The notes beneath the pieces are model-generated. The model did not search any database, was not told the origin of the DNA, and saw only the letters and a program-made list of their open reading frames with translations. This document shows, piece by piece, positions 1-6,810 of a stretch of DNA of 64,000 bases. Source of the stretch: Methanolobus psychrotolerans. GTDB lineage: Archaea > Halobacteriota > Methanosarcinia > Methanosarcinales > Methanosarcinaceae. Where the stretch lies: NCBI RefSeq assembly GCF_002243045.1, contig NZ_MBKP01000005.1:62001-126000 (forward strand), read 5' to 3'. The position numbers were made by a program, and so were the translations under genes. The number at the start of each line of letters is the position of its first letter. Position 1 is the stretch's first letter.

Positions 1-1182
1 GTAGATAGTAGTGATATTTCGAGTTCCCGGGATCACTGTGGTTTTTGGTTGCAGGGTGAGCATTAATGGGAGGCCTGCCAGTCTGCCACCGGTCATGCCG
101 TGGATGAATTCTATCGAAGACATGAGGTTTCTGATGGAATTCCACCCGGTGGTCCTGAACTTCCAGACTCCTCCTACCCGGGGAGCATCCTGCAGTACAA
201 CAGAGAGCACACCATTTGGTTTGCACAGTTTATGCAGTGCATAGTCGCACGTATCAGGATTGCATGGTATCTGTGTGCCGTCTGCTTTTACGGCGATCTC
301 GCCATTTCCACGGCACTGGCATTGTGCTGAATCATAGTGAGCCAGGGAGGTGAAAAAGTTGAGAGATGGTTCGTCGTATAGTAGTATCACCGGGATCTCT
401 GTGCAATTTGGTCCAAGTTTTGCCATTATGGCAGTATCTTCCACGAAATCATCATTTTCCTTCTGCATTGTCGTGATGACGAAATGATCCAGTTTCTGTG
501 GTGGCCGGAATTGTTTTCCTTTTCCTGACGTGGTCGTCTTTCCTTTGATGCCTATTTTGATGTGCCCGCATTCGCACAGCTGGGGTATTAGGCCTTTGAT
601 ACCTCTTATTGGCTGTAGAGGAATGGAGTATACTGCGACATGTTGGGGGATATCTGGTACCGGTTCATCGACAGGCTTATTATTTTCAGGGGCCTTATTC
701 TCCCTGGGAGATTCTTCAGGCTCCTGAACGTCGTCGGCAAACTTCTGTTCATCATCTGGGGTTTCTTCCAACTGCTTCTGCTTCTCATAGGCTTCCCATC
801 CGATGATCAGTACGGCAGGGGGAATTCCTCCGTGTGCATTTGCCTTGGTACAGCACGCTGCACAGAGTATTTGACCCCACATCTTGCGGGCAGATTCTGC
901 CAGACTGAATGACACAGTCGTATTGCAGATTTCACAGGCCGCACCCTTGCCTGCACCAACAGTACCATTCACACACATCTCCTTGAGTGTGTTCAGATAT
1001 GGGTCTTCAGTGTCCTCAAAAATCCTTTCTGTGCCTTCATATCTGAATATGACATGCTTACTAAAATCCACGCCATACGGAGTTCCTTCTTTGTCTATCA
1101 TCCATACTGTATGGTTTGTTTTCTTGAATCCGGCTGATTCCAGGATAGGCACAAGAGCCTCTTTGTTGAGTTGCATTGCCAT
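1..1182 (-). CDS. Gp3-like (recombination directionality factor-like) zinc-finger protein, C terminus outside window
   Basis: The frame is open from an ATG at 1182 down to base 1 (394 codons, no stop), so the 3' end is missing. C83, C86, C107 and C110 form a probable zinc knuckle, residues about 125-175 are an acidic, Pro/Glu-rich linker, and residues about 185-390 resemble the Gp3-like phage family (PF18897): segments such as HIKIGIKG, PPQKLDHFVIT, CTEIPVILLYDEP and GVWKFRTTGWNS follow the order expected there. The family is named for the phiC31 excision factor, but most members are untested and this one could have another DNA-related role. The start shares one base with the upstream stop (TGATG), so translation is probably coupled. 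The family assignment is by eye. Confidence 0.6.
   Translation of the reverse strand, partial: MAMQLNKEALVPILESAGFKKTNHTVWMIDKEGTPYGVDFSKHVIFRYEGTERIFEDTEDPYLNTLKEMCVNGTVGAGKGAACEICNTTVSFSLAESARKMWGQILCAACCTKANAHGGIPPAVLIIGWEAYEKQKQLEETPDDEQKFADDVQEPEESPRENKAPENNKPVDEPVPDIPQHVAVYSIPLQPIRGIKGLIPQLCECGHIKIGIKGKTTTSGKGKQFRPPQKLDHFVITTMQKENDDFVEDTAIMAKLGPNCTEIPVILLYDEPSLNFFTSLAHYDSAQCQCRGNGEIAVKADGTQIPCNPDTCDYALHKLCKPNGVLSVVLQDAPRVGGVWKFRTTGWNSIRNLMSSIEFIHGMTGGRLAGLPLMLTLQPKTTVIPGTRNITTIY
714..750. repeat. 37-bp repeat, copy 1 (inside the Gp3-like gene)
   Basis: These 37 bases match 3320-3356 at 36 of 37 positions. Both copies are read in the same frame on the minus strand and give the peptide EQKFADDVQEPE. 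Here it lies in the acidic linker between the zinc knuckle and the Gp3-like region. Confidence 0.9.
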
Positions 1183-1625
1183 CACTGACCACCTCTTTTG
1201 AGGACCTCTGCAATTGCACTTGAGATCTCTTCCAGCCCGCGCTTCATATCTGCATGGATCAGTTCGTAGACTTCTTCACCACTCTCCAGCTTTCGGGAGA
1301 TGGTGACCTGTGCAGATGGTTTGATGTTGCCTTTTGAGTCTACCTCTGCACCTACTTTTGTGGATATTTCATAGGTCTGAGTATGGGTGATGAACTGGGT
1401 GTTCACAGAGTATGGGAACTCCAGTTCTACCGGTTCGACGTGTTCGTCGTGTGCTTCCCGTAGGGATCCGCCGAGGATCTTGATCACAGCCCTGGCAGCT
1501 GCCACGATGTCTATATCACCGATATCCTCTCTGGTCTGGATTGTCCTGTCAAGGAACTCGGTGTATGTCAGGGTCTCTTCCAGGCCGGATTCGACGAACA
1601 ATACTTGGATTGCTTCGTTGGCCAT
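1182..1625 (-). CDS. hypothetical element protein, 147 aa
   Basis: I do not recognise this protein. It is soluble and acidic, with an N-terminal helix-rich half, a beta-like middle (about residues 75-115) and a charged C-terminal helix ending in LKRGGQ. The ATG at 1625 follows immediately after the TAA of the upstream gene, and its own TGA overlaps the ATG of the Gp3-like gene by one base. It sits in an unbroken leftward operon of small genes, which suggests a structural or accessory function of the integrated element. Confidence 0.7.
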   Translation of the reverse strand: MANEAIQVLFVESGLEETLTYTEFLDRTIQTREDIGDIDIVAAARAVIKILGGSLREAHDEHVEPVELEFPYSVNTQFITHTQTYEISTKVGAEVDSKGNIKPSAQVTISRKLESGEEVYELIHADMKRGLEEISSAIAEVLKRGGQ

Positions 1626-1883
1626 TTAGTTCTCCCCCTGCGCCATTACTTTGGCGATCCTTACTCTTTCATGGAAAGTATCTACAATGCAGCAGACCCT
1701 CTCAAGTTCTTCCTTATTCCGATTTGCGCGGATGTCGTCGTCTATGGTCATTATAGCCGCATGCCCAAGGATGGCTGGTACCTTACGTTCGTCAAGATGT
1801 CGAAGAATGCCTTCACGAACTGATCGTATATTCTCAGCTACAAGGAGCTCCATGAGATCCTCTTTTGTGTGTGTTTTTTCCAT
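1626..1883 (-). CDS. hypothetical element protein, 85 aa
   Basis: A short, helical, charged protein without membrane segment or recognisable motif. Two cysteines (CC) lie near residue 64. The start codon lies one base after the upstream stop, and the sequence around the junction (GGAGAAGTGATG) can serve as a ribosome binding site. Reality as a gene rests on its place in the tightly packed operon and on normal codon use. Function is unknown. Confidence 0.65.
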   Translation of the reverse strand: MEKTHTKEDLMELLVAENIRSVREGILRHLDERKVPAILGHAAIMTIDDDIRANRNKEELERVCCIVDTFHERVRIAKVMAQGEN

Positions 1884-1884
1884 T

Positions 1885-2193
1885 TCACATCACTTCTCCA
1901 CCAACAATGATCTCTTTCCTCCCGTGAAAGTCAAGGGAGTGTGTCACGTCATCGCTCATCGAATAGAGCAGTGCACCAACTCTCATGGCCACCGGGGTGG
2001 GTGCTTTTCCGTATACAATTACGTGTGCTCCTTCAGGTGCTTGAGATATTTTGAGGCTCACGTACTCCATAAAAGAGCGGATATCTTCTTCGTCGTAATC
2101 TTTCCATGGGTCGATGTGGTTGCGCATTACGCCTCTTGGGACCTTGTTCAGGTCTATTGCAATTTCTACTTCTGTGTCATTCATTTTATTCAC
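1885..2193 (-). CDS. hypothetical element protein, about 100 aa (weak Csx3-like pattern)
   Basis: The frame opens with GTG at 2193 directly after a TAG stop, but the ATG at 2184 is the likelier start because AGGTG lies six bases before it. The C-terminal half (VIVYGKAPTPVAM ... ALLYSM ... HSLDFHGRKEIIVGG) is a beta-rich pattern faintly like the Csx3 ring-nuclease fold, where a G+xP turn is followed by a helix and two strands. That likeness is weak and seen only by eye; an unrelated viral protein is as likely. If the TAG upstream were read as pyrrolysine the product would carry the preceding small ORF as an N-terminal extension. Confidence 0.65.
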   Translation of the reverse strand: MNKMNDTEVEIAIDLNKVPRGVMRNHIDPWKDYDEEDIRSFMEYVSLKISQAPEGAHVIVYGKAPTPVAMRVGALLYSMSDDVTHSLDFHGRKEIIVGGEVM

Positions 2194-2343
2194 CTATTTT
2201 CGAAGGAGTCCGCAACGGCTGTGTGAATATGGGGTTATTGGGTGGTACAGAACAGTACCGTTGCGGACAATGATGATTGCAGGAATCGGACGCTGCACCT
2301 GGACACCAGTATCATCAAAAACGGAGGTAATGGAGGAACTCAT
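2194..2343 (-). CDS. small hypothetical protein, 49 aa
   Basis: An ATG at 2343 overlaps the TGA of the upstream gene by four bases (ATGA) and the frame runs 49 codons to a TAG. The product has a hydrophobic core (IPAIIIVRNGTVLY) and a basic end. It fills the only gap in the operon and uses the same overlap style as its neighbours. The stop is TAG and the next gene continues in the same frame with no spacing. No function is assigned. Confidence 0.5.
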   Translation of the reverse strand: MSSSITSVFDDTGVQVQRPIPAIIIVRNGTVLYHPITPYSHSRCGLLRK

Positions 2344-2720
2344 GTGGAGTCGGGTTCCTCCGGGTCACAATTTTTAAGGGCTTTGAGGACTGCGTATTCG
2401 CTTTCATGCCCTATCATCGCAAGTGTCCGGGCACTGGCATGAGGATTCTCTCTCTTGAGCTGCCTGATCCGGGACAACCGGTCAGGAGAAACTCTTGTAT
2501 GAGCAGCTATACCAACTGCGTATCTATGGTCGACATGGCCATTCCTACGCCCAGGTCCGGTTGGAGGATCCTGCCTGAGCCCAACGGATATTAGCTGCAC
2601 CGCCGTACCCGTCCATCCGCAGTTTCCACACCTATATCCTCCCAGACGGATCCTGCGTATGATGGAGATAGAGTTGCATCGCGGACAGGATTTCCGTGTG
2701 ACCAGGGCAATGTCTATCAT
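2340..2720 (-). CDS. zinc-ribbon and HTH-like protein, 126 aa
   Basis: The ATG at 2720 overlaps the upstream TAA (TAATG). C12, C15, C31 and C34 form a zinc ribbon (CPRC and CGNC). After a basic, Gly/Pro-rich linker, residues about 85-120 look like a helix-turn-helix (RIRQLKRENPHASARTLAMI). A DNA-binding or transcription-related role for the element is likely. A longer form starting at 2765 would overlap the upstream gene and is less likely. Confidence 0.65.
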   Translation of the reverse strand: MIDIALVTRKSCPRCNSISIIRRIRLGGYRCGNCGWTGTAVQLISVGLRQDPPTGPGRRNGHVDHRYAVGIAAHTRVSPDRLSRIRQLKRENPHASARTLAMIGHESEYAVLKALKNCDPEEPDST

Positions 2721-2932
2721 TATTCGTCCCCGTCTTCGAAGATCTTGTCCTGGCATGCCTGGCAAAGGCCTGTCATCATGTATTCGTTCATGGCCCGGCC
2801 GTCACGAAACTCTTTGTCGGGGTCGATCGTGGCTTCACATTGAGGACATTTGCGGGCGTTGACCAGTTCCTGTATGCCCGGATACATGCTGCGGGTTAAT
2901 CCGCTCAGCTGAGGGATGGGAAGGGAGGTCAT
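2720..2932 (-). CDS. small zinc-ribbon protein, 70 aa
   Basis: C29, C32, C57 and C60 (CPQC and CQAC) are spaced as in a treble-clef or zinc-ribbon domain, and the C terminus is acidic. The ATG at 2932 overlaps the TGA of the upstream gene by four bases, which fixes the start against a longer in-frame form. Such small zinc-finger proteins are common in archaeal viruses; the partner is unknown. Confidence 0.65.
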   Translation of the reverse strand: MTSLPIPQLSGLTRSMYPGIQELVNARKCPQCEATIDPDKEFRDGRAMNEYMMTGLCQACQDKIFEDGDE

Positions 2933-3276
2933 GCGTTGGCCTCCTGTGCTTTTCTCGCGGTGAGCATCACGTGCAGATCTTCCTGGTAGTATTGTGCCAT
3001 CTTCTCGGGTGAGATGTTCCGGATGAATTGCTGGCCACATGCATCACATCTCCAGCTGGAGGTTGCACCGTTGCCGTCAGTGACCCTTGCATCGACACAG
3101 CGTGCCTGTTTGCTGCCGCATACTTTGCAGGTCGTACACTGGCCGAGGGCAGACTTGCAAAAGTCCTCTGCGTGATTCTGGCGACGTTCGTCCATGCCAT
3201 CAGAGAGCCAGTTCTTGTCTGTTCCACGGACCGTACCCGGAGTGACTCCACGCCCTCTGCTGCGTCGGGAGGCCAT
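2929..3276 (-). CDS. zinc-ribbon protein, 115 aa
   Basis: A basic N terminus (ASRRSRGRG) precedes a zinc ribbon formed by C50, C53, C77 and C80. The ATG at 3276 shares one base with the upstream TGA; an internal ATG at codon 28 is an alternative start. This is the third zinc-ribbon protein in a row, which suggests several nucleic-acid-binding accessory proteins in the element. Confidence 0.65.
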   Translation of the reverse strand: MASRRSRGRGVTPGTVRGTDKNWLSDGMDERRQNHAEDFCKSALGQCTTCKVCGSKQARCVDARVTDGNGATSSWRCDACGQQFIRNISPEKMAQYYQEDLHVMLTARKAQEANA

Positions 3277-3440
3277 CAGTCCACCTCTGCAAGTATTCGC
3301 TGTACGGTTGTAAGATAATCTTCAGGCTCCTGGACGTCGTCGGCAAACTTCTGTTCCTGGAAAAGTCCTATTTGATCATCATAGCGGAGGTCGTACTTCT
3401 CGATCTGTTCTTCGAGTTGGCCACTGTATGGTACGGGCAT
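3276..3440 (-). CDS. small hypothetical protein, 54 aa, carrying the repeated EQKFADDVQEPE peptide
   Basis: The ATG at 3440 follows directly after the TAG of the upstream gene, with GAGGAG just before it as a ribosome binding site. The product is acidic and helical. Codons 29-40 spell EQKFADDVQEPE, the same peptide found in the linker of the Gp3-like protein and encoded by an almost identical 37-bp stretch, so the two genes share a recent duplication or gene-conversion event. Function is unknown. Confidence 0.55.
   Translation of the reverse strand: MPVPYSGQLEEQIEKYDLRYDDQIGLFQEQKFADDVQEPEDYLTTVQRILAEVD
3320..3356. repeat. 37-bp repeat, copy 2
   Basis: The partner of 714-750 with a single mismatch, in direct orientation about 2.6 kb away and in the same reading frame of another gene. 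Confidence 0.9.
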
Positions 3441-3587
3441 CTACTCCTCTCCTGCGTATCTTCTCAGGTCAGCGATGATCTGGCGCTCTACTTCTGAACC
3501 ATTCTCCATGGCCAGTATAGTAGATGGTTTGGCACGGTCAAGTTCATATTTACACTTCTGGCGGATGTGTTCAGGTATGTCGCTCAT
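3441..3587 (-). CDS. small hypothetical protein, 48 aa
   Basis: The ATG at 3587 overlaps the TGA of the upstream gene by four bases, which is why this start is preferred over the longer open frame reaching 3716. The product is helical and charged (EHIRQKCKYELDRAKPS). The stop is TAG, followed with no gap by the next ATG in the same frame. No family is recognised. Confidence 0.55.
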   Translation of the reverse strand: MSDIPEHIRQKCKYELDRAKPSTILAMENGSEVERQIIADLRRYAGEE

Positions 3588-3832
3588 GCTGGTACCACCA
3601 TTGATATACCGGCAGAACCACCGAACCAGCCCTGAGGGATTGTGATCTCGTGCCCAGTTGTTTTCATGTTCGTCAGTATTCTTGCTTCTGCAGCCGCGTG
3701 TTTGATGAGGCCACATACAAGATCACTCTGCCCCAATTTGTTGCAGTAGTGCGAACCTATCAGATATTCCAAGTCATCGAGGGTCATTTTGTCCATCGAG
3801 AACGATTTAACTTCACATCTTCTCTTACTCAT
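3584..3832 (-). CDS. hypothetical element protein, 82 aa
   Basis: A soluble protein with four helix-like segments and a Gly-rich end (WFGGSAGISMVVPA). It starts with an ATG four bases after the stop of the RHH gene and overlaps the next gene by four bases, so it is the second gene of the leftward operon. No known motif is visible. Confidence 0.6.
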   Translation of the reverse strand: MSKRRCEVKSFSMDKMTLDDLEYLIGSHYCNKLGQSDLVCGLIKHAAAEARILTNMKTTGHEITIPQGWFGGSAGISMVVPA

Positions 3833-3836
3833 TTTT

Positions 3837-3998
3837 TCAATTCCTTTCTATTACATCCAGTCCGGCAACGATGGCAGCTCTCAGTACCTCGCTCTTCTTC
3901 ACGAACCTACCATTTTTCGACAAAGTTTCTACTCTATCAACCATCTCACGCGGGGCATAGAATCCTACATACCTGAGTTTGTCTGATTGTACTGTCAT
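3837..3998 (-). CDS. ribbon-helix-helix (CopG-like) regulator, 53 aa
   Basis: The protein begins with a short beta strand (RYVGFYAP) followed by two helices (REMVDRVETLSKNG and KKSEVLRAAIVAGLDVI), the minimal RHH fold. It is the first gene of the leftward operon and its ATG lies at the edge of the repeat-rich operator, so it most likely binds those repeats and represses its own operon or the divergent one. Too short to be found by length filters, but its spacing and fold pattern make it a convincing gene. Confidence 0.75.
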   Translation of the reverse strand: MTVQSDKLRYVGFYAPREMVDRVETLSKNGRFVKKSEVLRAAIVAGLDVIERN

Positions 3999-4113
3999 GT
4001 TACTAACCTGTTAGATAACCAGTTAGTTAAACAACGTATATAAAATTATTGTTAACATAGTTACTAACCAGTTTGTAACTTCTTTTATATTGGTTAACAA
4101 CTAACTACTGCAC
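3999..4113. promoter_or_regulatory. divergent operator/promoter between two RHH-type regulator genes
   Basis: The 115 bp contain GTTACTAACC at 3999-4008 and again at 4060-4069, and TAACCAGTT at 4016-4024 with a second copy at 4066-4074. The stretch 4059-4080 is an imperfect palindrome with AGTTAC and GTAACT arms, and 4092-4107 holds another GTTAACAACTAAC-type site. TATA-like elements lie at 4036-4043 (rightward) and 4082-4089 (leftward), so proteins on the repeats would cover both promoters. This is the layout of a genetic switch. Confidence 0.75.
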
Positions 4114-4497
4114 ATGGTACAGTCTGGGCGAAGGAAAGTAGCAAAATCATATGCAATGGATGAATATCTCATCGAGCGAGTTGCTACACTCGCAGAAACT
4201 GGAAAATATGGGAGTCAGTCAAATATCGTTTCTCTGGCGGTTGCAGAGTTCCTGGCACGCAACGAGTCTACCATCAGAGAACAACAGAGCTCAGCTGTTG
4301 CAGAACACATCTCCGATTACCTGAAAAGTCCCGATGGCAAGGCTCTGATTAAATCAATTATCAGTGAGTCACTATCAGTAACAAACACGAAGCAGAAAGA
4401 GACAGTTTCACCTAAAGAAACCACAAAAAAGAATCCTGTTGTAATCGCTACTGAAGAATACGTAACTGACGATATTCTTGGTAGAGAACTCAAATAA
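4114..4497 (+). CDS. RHH-like DNA-binding protein, 127 aa
   Basis: The N-terminal 50 residues (KVAKSYAMDEYLIERVATLAETGKY, then a helix with SNIVSLAVAEFLAR) look like a ribbon-helix-helix domain, followed by a helical middle and a Ser/Thr/Lys-rich low-complexity tail. It starts close to the divergent operator and is transcribed away from the element operon. A role as repressor or partition-like protein is inferred from fold and position. Confidence 0.65.
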   Translation: MVQSGRRKVAKSYAMDEYLIERVATLAETGKYGSQSNIVSLAVAEFLARNESTIREQQSSAVAEHISDYLKSPDGKALIKSIISESLSVTNTKQKETVSPKETTKKNPVVIATEEYVTDDILGRELK

Positions 4498-4578
4498 ATA
4501 TTACTTTCACTCTACTTGGCTTGCCCTTATATGGCATTGTCAACATGCACTCCGTATAAAATATACAGGTGTGATAAC

Positions 4579-4827
4579 ATGGCCATATTTTTTAATTTCC
4601 AGAGCAAATGTCCAAACTGCGAAGATATACATCCTTCTAAAGTTGAAATTACCGAAGCAGAGTTAATAGAGATGTTCAGGGATTGGGTCATCAATCACGA
4701 AGACAACCTGGAAGTTTATTGTTATGGAGAGGTCTTTGTGGCTACAACCAACCAGAAGGTAATCAGCGACTATACAAATTCAGTGGGCGGGGAAATATCA
4801 GTTGCTATAAGAGTTGACAGTGAGTAA
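4579..4827 (+). CDS. hypothetical protein, 82 aa
   Basis: The ATG at 4579 is preceded by AGGTGTGATAAC, a good ribosome binding site, so the longer frame starting at 4516 is not preferred. C11 and C14 (CPNC) hint at a half zinc knuckle; the rest is mixed alpha/beta. It is probably cotranscribed with the gene that starts two bases after its stop. No function is recognised. Confidence 0.55.
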   Translation: MAIFFNFQSKCPNCEDIHPSKVEITEAELIEMFRDWVINHEDNLEVYCYGEVFVATTNQKVISDYTNSVGGEISVAIRVDSE

Positions 4828-4828
4828 T

Positions 4829-5176
4829 ATGTTCATAAAAAGCAAGTGCCCATACGAAAATAGAACATGTTATCATGATGTTTGTTTCCGCATCAAAAAA
4901 GAAGTAATGGTTAATGGCGAAGAGCACACCGAGCGCCAAACGATCAAAGACATTGAGATCGCAGATACAGTGTCTGAGGAAGAACTGGCCAGTTGTATAA
5001 TATGCGAACTCAAAGGCCACATGTACGATGGCATGACCACCGGGGAGTTCTGCAAGCTACTCAAAAATTACTATGGTGTTGCTTCCAGGTACTGCTGTGA
5101 TCTGCTGCAGAGGATGAAAGTAGAATTGGATATGTACTGTCCTGACAGGCAGCATTTGTATTTTGTAAAGTGCTAG
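4829..5176 (+). CDS. Cys-rich hypothetical protein, 115 aa, with possible winged-helix C terminus
   Basis: The ATG at 4829 lies just after the upstream TAA; an in-frame TTG at 4814 is a weaker choice. Eleven cysteines are spread through the protein, including CIIC near residue 58, and residues about 70-115 could form a winged helix (TTGEFCKLLKNYYGVASRYCCDLLQRM). It ends with TAG and is the last gene before the tRNA-like sequence, thus the last gene on this side of the element. Confidence 0.55.
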   Translation: MFIKSKCPYENRTCYHDVCFRIKKEVMVNGEEHTERQTIKDIEIADTVSEEELASCIICELKGHMYDGMTTGEFCKLLKNYYGVASRYCCDLLQRMKVELDMYCPDRQHLYFVKC

Positions 5177-5231
5177 AAATATATTGAGTAAAGAGTTTTT
5201 CAGGATGGAGCATATAATCGAGTGAGTTTGG

Positions 5232-5251
5232 TTCGAATCATACCCTTCGCA
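5232..5251 (+). other. possible attachment site: tRNA 3'-end-like sequence
   Basis: The 20 bases read as a T-loop (TTCGAAT), the 3' strand of a T-stem (CATAC), the 3' strand of an acceptor stem (CCTTCGC) and a discriminator A. The bases before it do not complete a T-stem and no tRNA body precedes it. Archaeal integrases often use tRNA 3' ends, leaving such a partial copy at one end of the element. Its place right after the last element gene fits, but no intact tRNA is in the window to compare with. Confidence 0.45.
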
Positions 5252-5369
5252 TGTTTGTAAGGGGATATAGGTAACTATAATTTTTTGTACGCTTGTTCAA
5301 AAACAATGATATCATCTAACAATTAAAGTTTTCGGAGAGTGTGTTTGGCCGTATGTCATGGGCATAAAA

Positions 5370-6194
5370 TCAGCTAAAAATGAATGTCAATCTAGAAAAA
5401 ATGGTTTCAATAATACGAAGTAATAGAAATATTACTATAGCTACAATAATTTGATCTTTAATATTTTGAACTCTCGTTGTTGGAAACGCTATCCTTAAGT
5501 AATTATATACCTGATAGTTTTCTCTAAAAGAGTCTAGTAAACTATGGCGGTATTGAAAGGGTACAAAGGGTCCAAGATTGTAAGTTCCAATTTTTAAGTT
5601 ATCTCTTGCAGCAATACGAATCAGCTCTAACATAATAAACTCATTTCCCAAGGTGCCCATTTTAATTTTTTCTAACAACGATGGACCAACTAGAACACAA
5701 TCTAAACGGGGTTCCAGAAGAATAACGCCATATTTTTTTCGTAAAAAGGAAGATATTTTTGGGTTGAAAAAATCATATATAGTTTTTTTTCTGAGAAATG
5801 GGTCTTTTTCAGGCAATAGGAGAGAATGCCTACCTTCAATTCCAAATCTAATAAAATTCAAAAGATATCGCTTGTCATACCTTTCGATATTGTGTGAATA
5901 TTCTGGAATTAGTGCATATTCTGTTTTGACAGCATACATTCCTGATAAAAGAGTTTTAGTGTGTCCATAATTGTTGGAAATTTCTATAACTACTATGTTT
6001 TTATCTGCTTCTTTTGCTTTTTTTGTTGTATTGTCCGCTGAGCCGTCGTTTATTAGAATTATATTGTTTAAACCAAAGCTATGAATAGAGTTTATTATGC
6101 CTTTTATGTAAGTTTCTTCATTAAAACATGGAAGTATCACAGTAACATTTGATGATAAATCATAATCTGTTTCAAGAGTGCGTTCCATACCCAA
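5370..6194 (-). CDS. family 2-like glycosyltransferase with C-terminal membrane segment
   Basis: The N terminus has the GT2 signature: VILPCFNEE at residues 19-27 and NDGSADNT at 49-56, as in polyprenyl-phosphate sugar transferases, with a hydrophobic C-terminal segment (about residues 245-262). The usual DxD metal-binding site is absent: where it should be (about residues 97-105) the protein has PEYSHNIER. Sugar donor and acceptor cannot be told. The gene is clearly more AT-rich than the housekeeping genes further right and stands alone between an element border and gene relics, which suggests transfer. Confidence 0.75.
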   Translation of the reverse strand: MGMERTLETDYDLSSNVTVILPCFNEETYIKGIINSIHSFGLNNIILINDGSADNTTKKAKEADKNIVVIEISNNYGHTKTLLSGMYAVKTEYALIPEYSHNIERYDKRYLLNFIRFGIEGRHSLLLPEKDPFLRKKTIYDFFNPKISSFLRKKYGVILLEPRLDCVLVGPSLLEKIKMGTLGNEFIMLELIRIAARDNLKIGTYNLGPFVPFQYRHSLLDSFRENYQVYNYLRIAFPTTRVQNIKDQIIVAIVIFLLLRIIETIFSRLTFIFS

Positions 6195-6254
6195 TTAACC
6201 ACCTTTTATCAATGTTTGCTATCAATTTACTTGAATCTATCTAATTTATTCTCT

Positions 6255-6407
6255 TCAAACCTCTTCCCACATCTCCAACCTTTCCCTAACATGAGCATTA
6301 AGTGTGAATGGCTTATCAGCTTCAGTATTCTTCTTCATGTAATGGAGAGTACCTTTAGAAAGTCCTCGTATTATCCGATCAGATTGGGTACTTAAAAAAC
6401 AGAAGTG
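6255..6407 (-). pseudogene. relic of a C-terminal gene fragment with HTH-like segment
   Basis: Fifty codons are open to a TGA at 6255 without a proper start. The peptide RGLSKGTLHYMKKN followed by KPFTLNAHVRERLEMW has the look of the C-terminal tail of a larger archaeal protein; a Cas1-like tail came to mind but I cannot confirm it. A related-looking relic lies at 55179-55293. Confidence 0.4.
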
Positions 6408-6439
6408 TCAATATATCTCACCAGAGCCTTCTGATCTCA

Positions 6440-6601
6440 TCACTCCTGGTGACCTTCAACCTTGCCGCCATCATAATCGCAGTGGGTATTAATCACACCT
6501 CGGAGCATGGGTTTATAGTTGGCATCATCGTCATATTTTGGAACGACTATTGAATCTTTGTCTTCAGGTGCTCTTTTCTTTTCATTGGGCTTTGACTTCA
6601 T
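6440..6601 (-). CDS. possible small hydrophilic protein, 53 aa
   Basis: The ATG at 6601 is preceded by AGAGGTAAC, a plausible ribosome binding site, and the product is strongly charged (KSKPNEKKRAPEDKD). Nothing else supports it, and the surroundings contain relics, so it may be noise. Confidence 0.3.
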   Translation of the reverse strand: MKSKPNEKKRAPEDKDSIVVPKYDDDANYKPMLRGVINTHCDYDGGKVEGHQE

Positions 6602-6810
6602 GTTACCTCTTCCGAGTAATATTTTTTGAAATAATATATGCCCCACTAACAACACAACACAATGGAACGTGTTACTATATCTTTTTGTTGGATTGCACTT
6701 TATCTATCCTTGGTTGTACAAATCATACCAACATCTCCACTCAGTCTCATTTAAAAGAACTTAAATAAAAGAAAAATTATACTCTAGTATAAAAAAATAG
6801 TGGTTTTGTC

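Noticed and set aside
5180-5260. A complete tRNA gene at the TTCGAATC motif
   Set aside because: Only the 3' end pattern is present; the preceding bases do not form a T-stem, anticodon arm or acceptor 5' strand.
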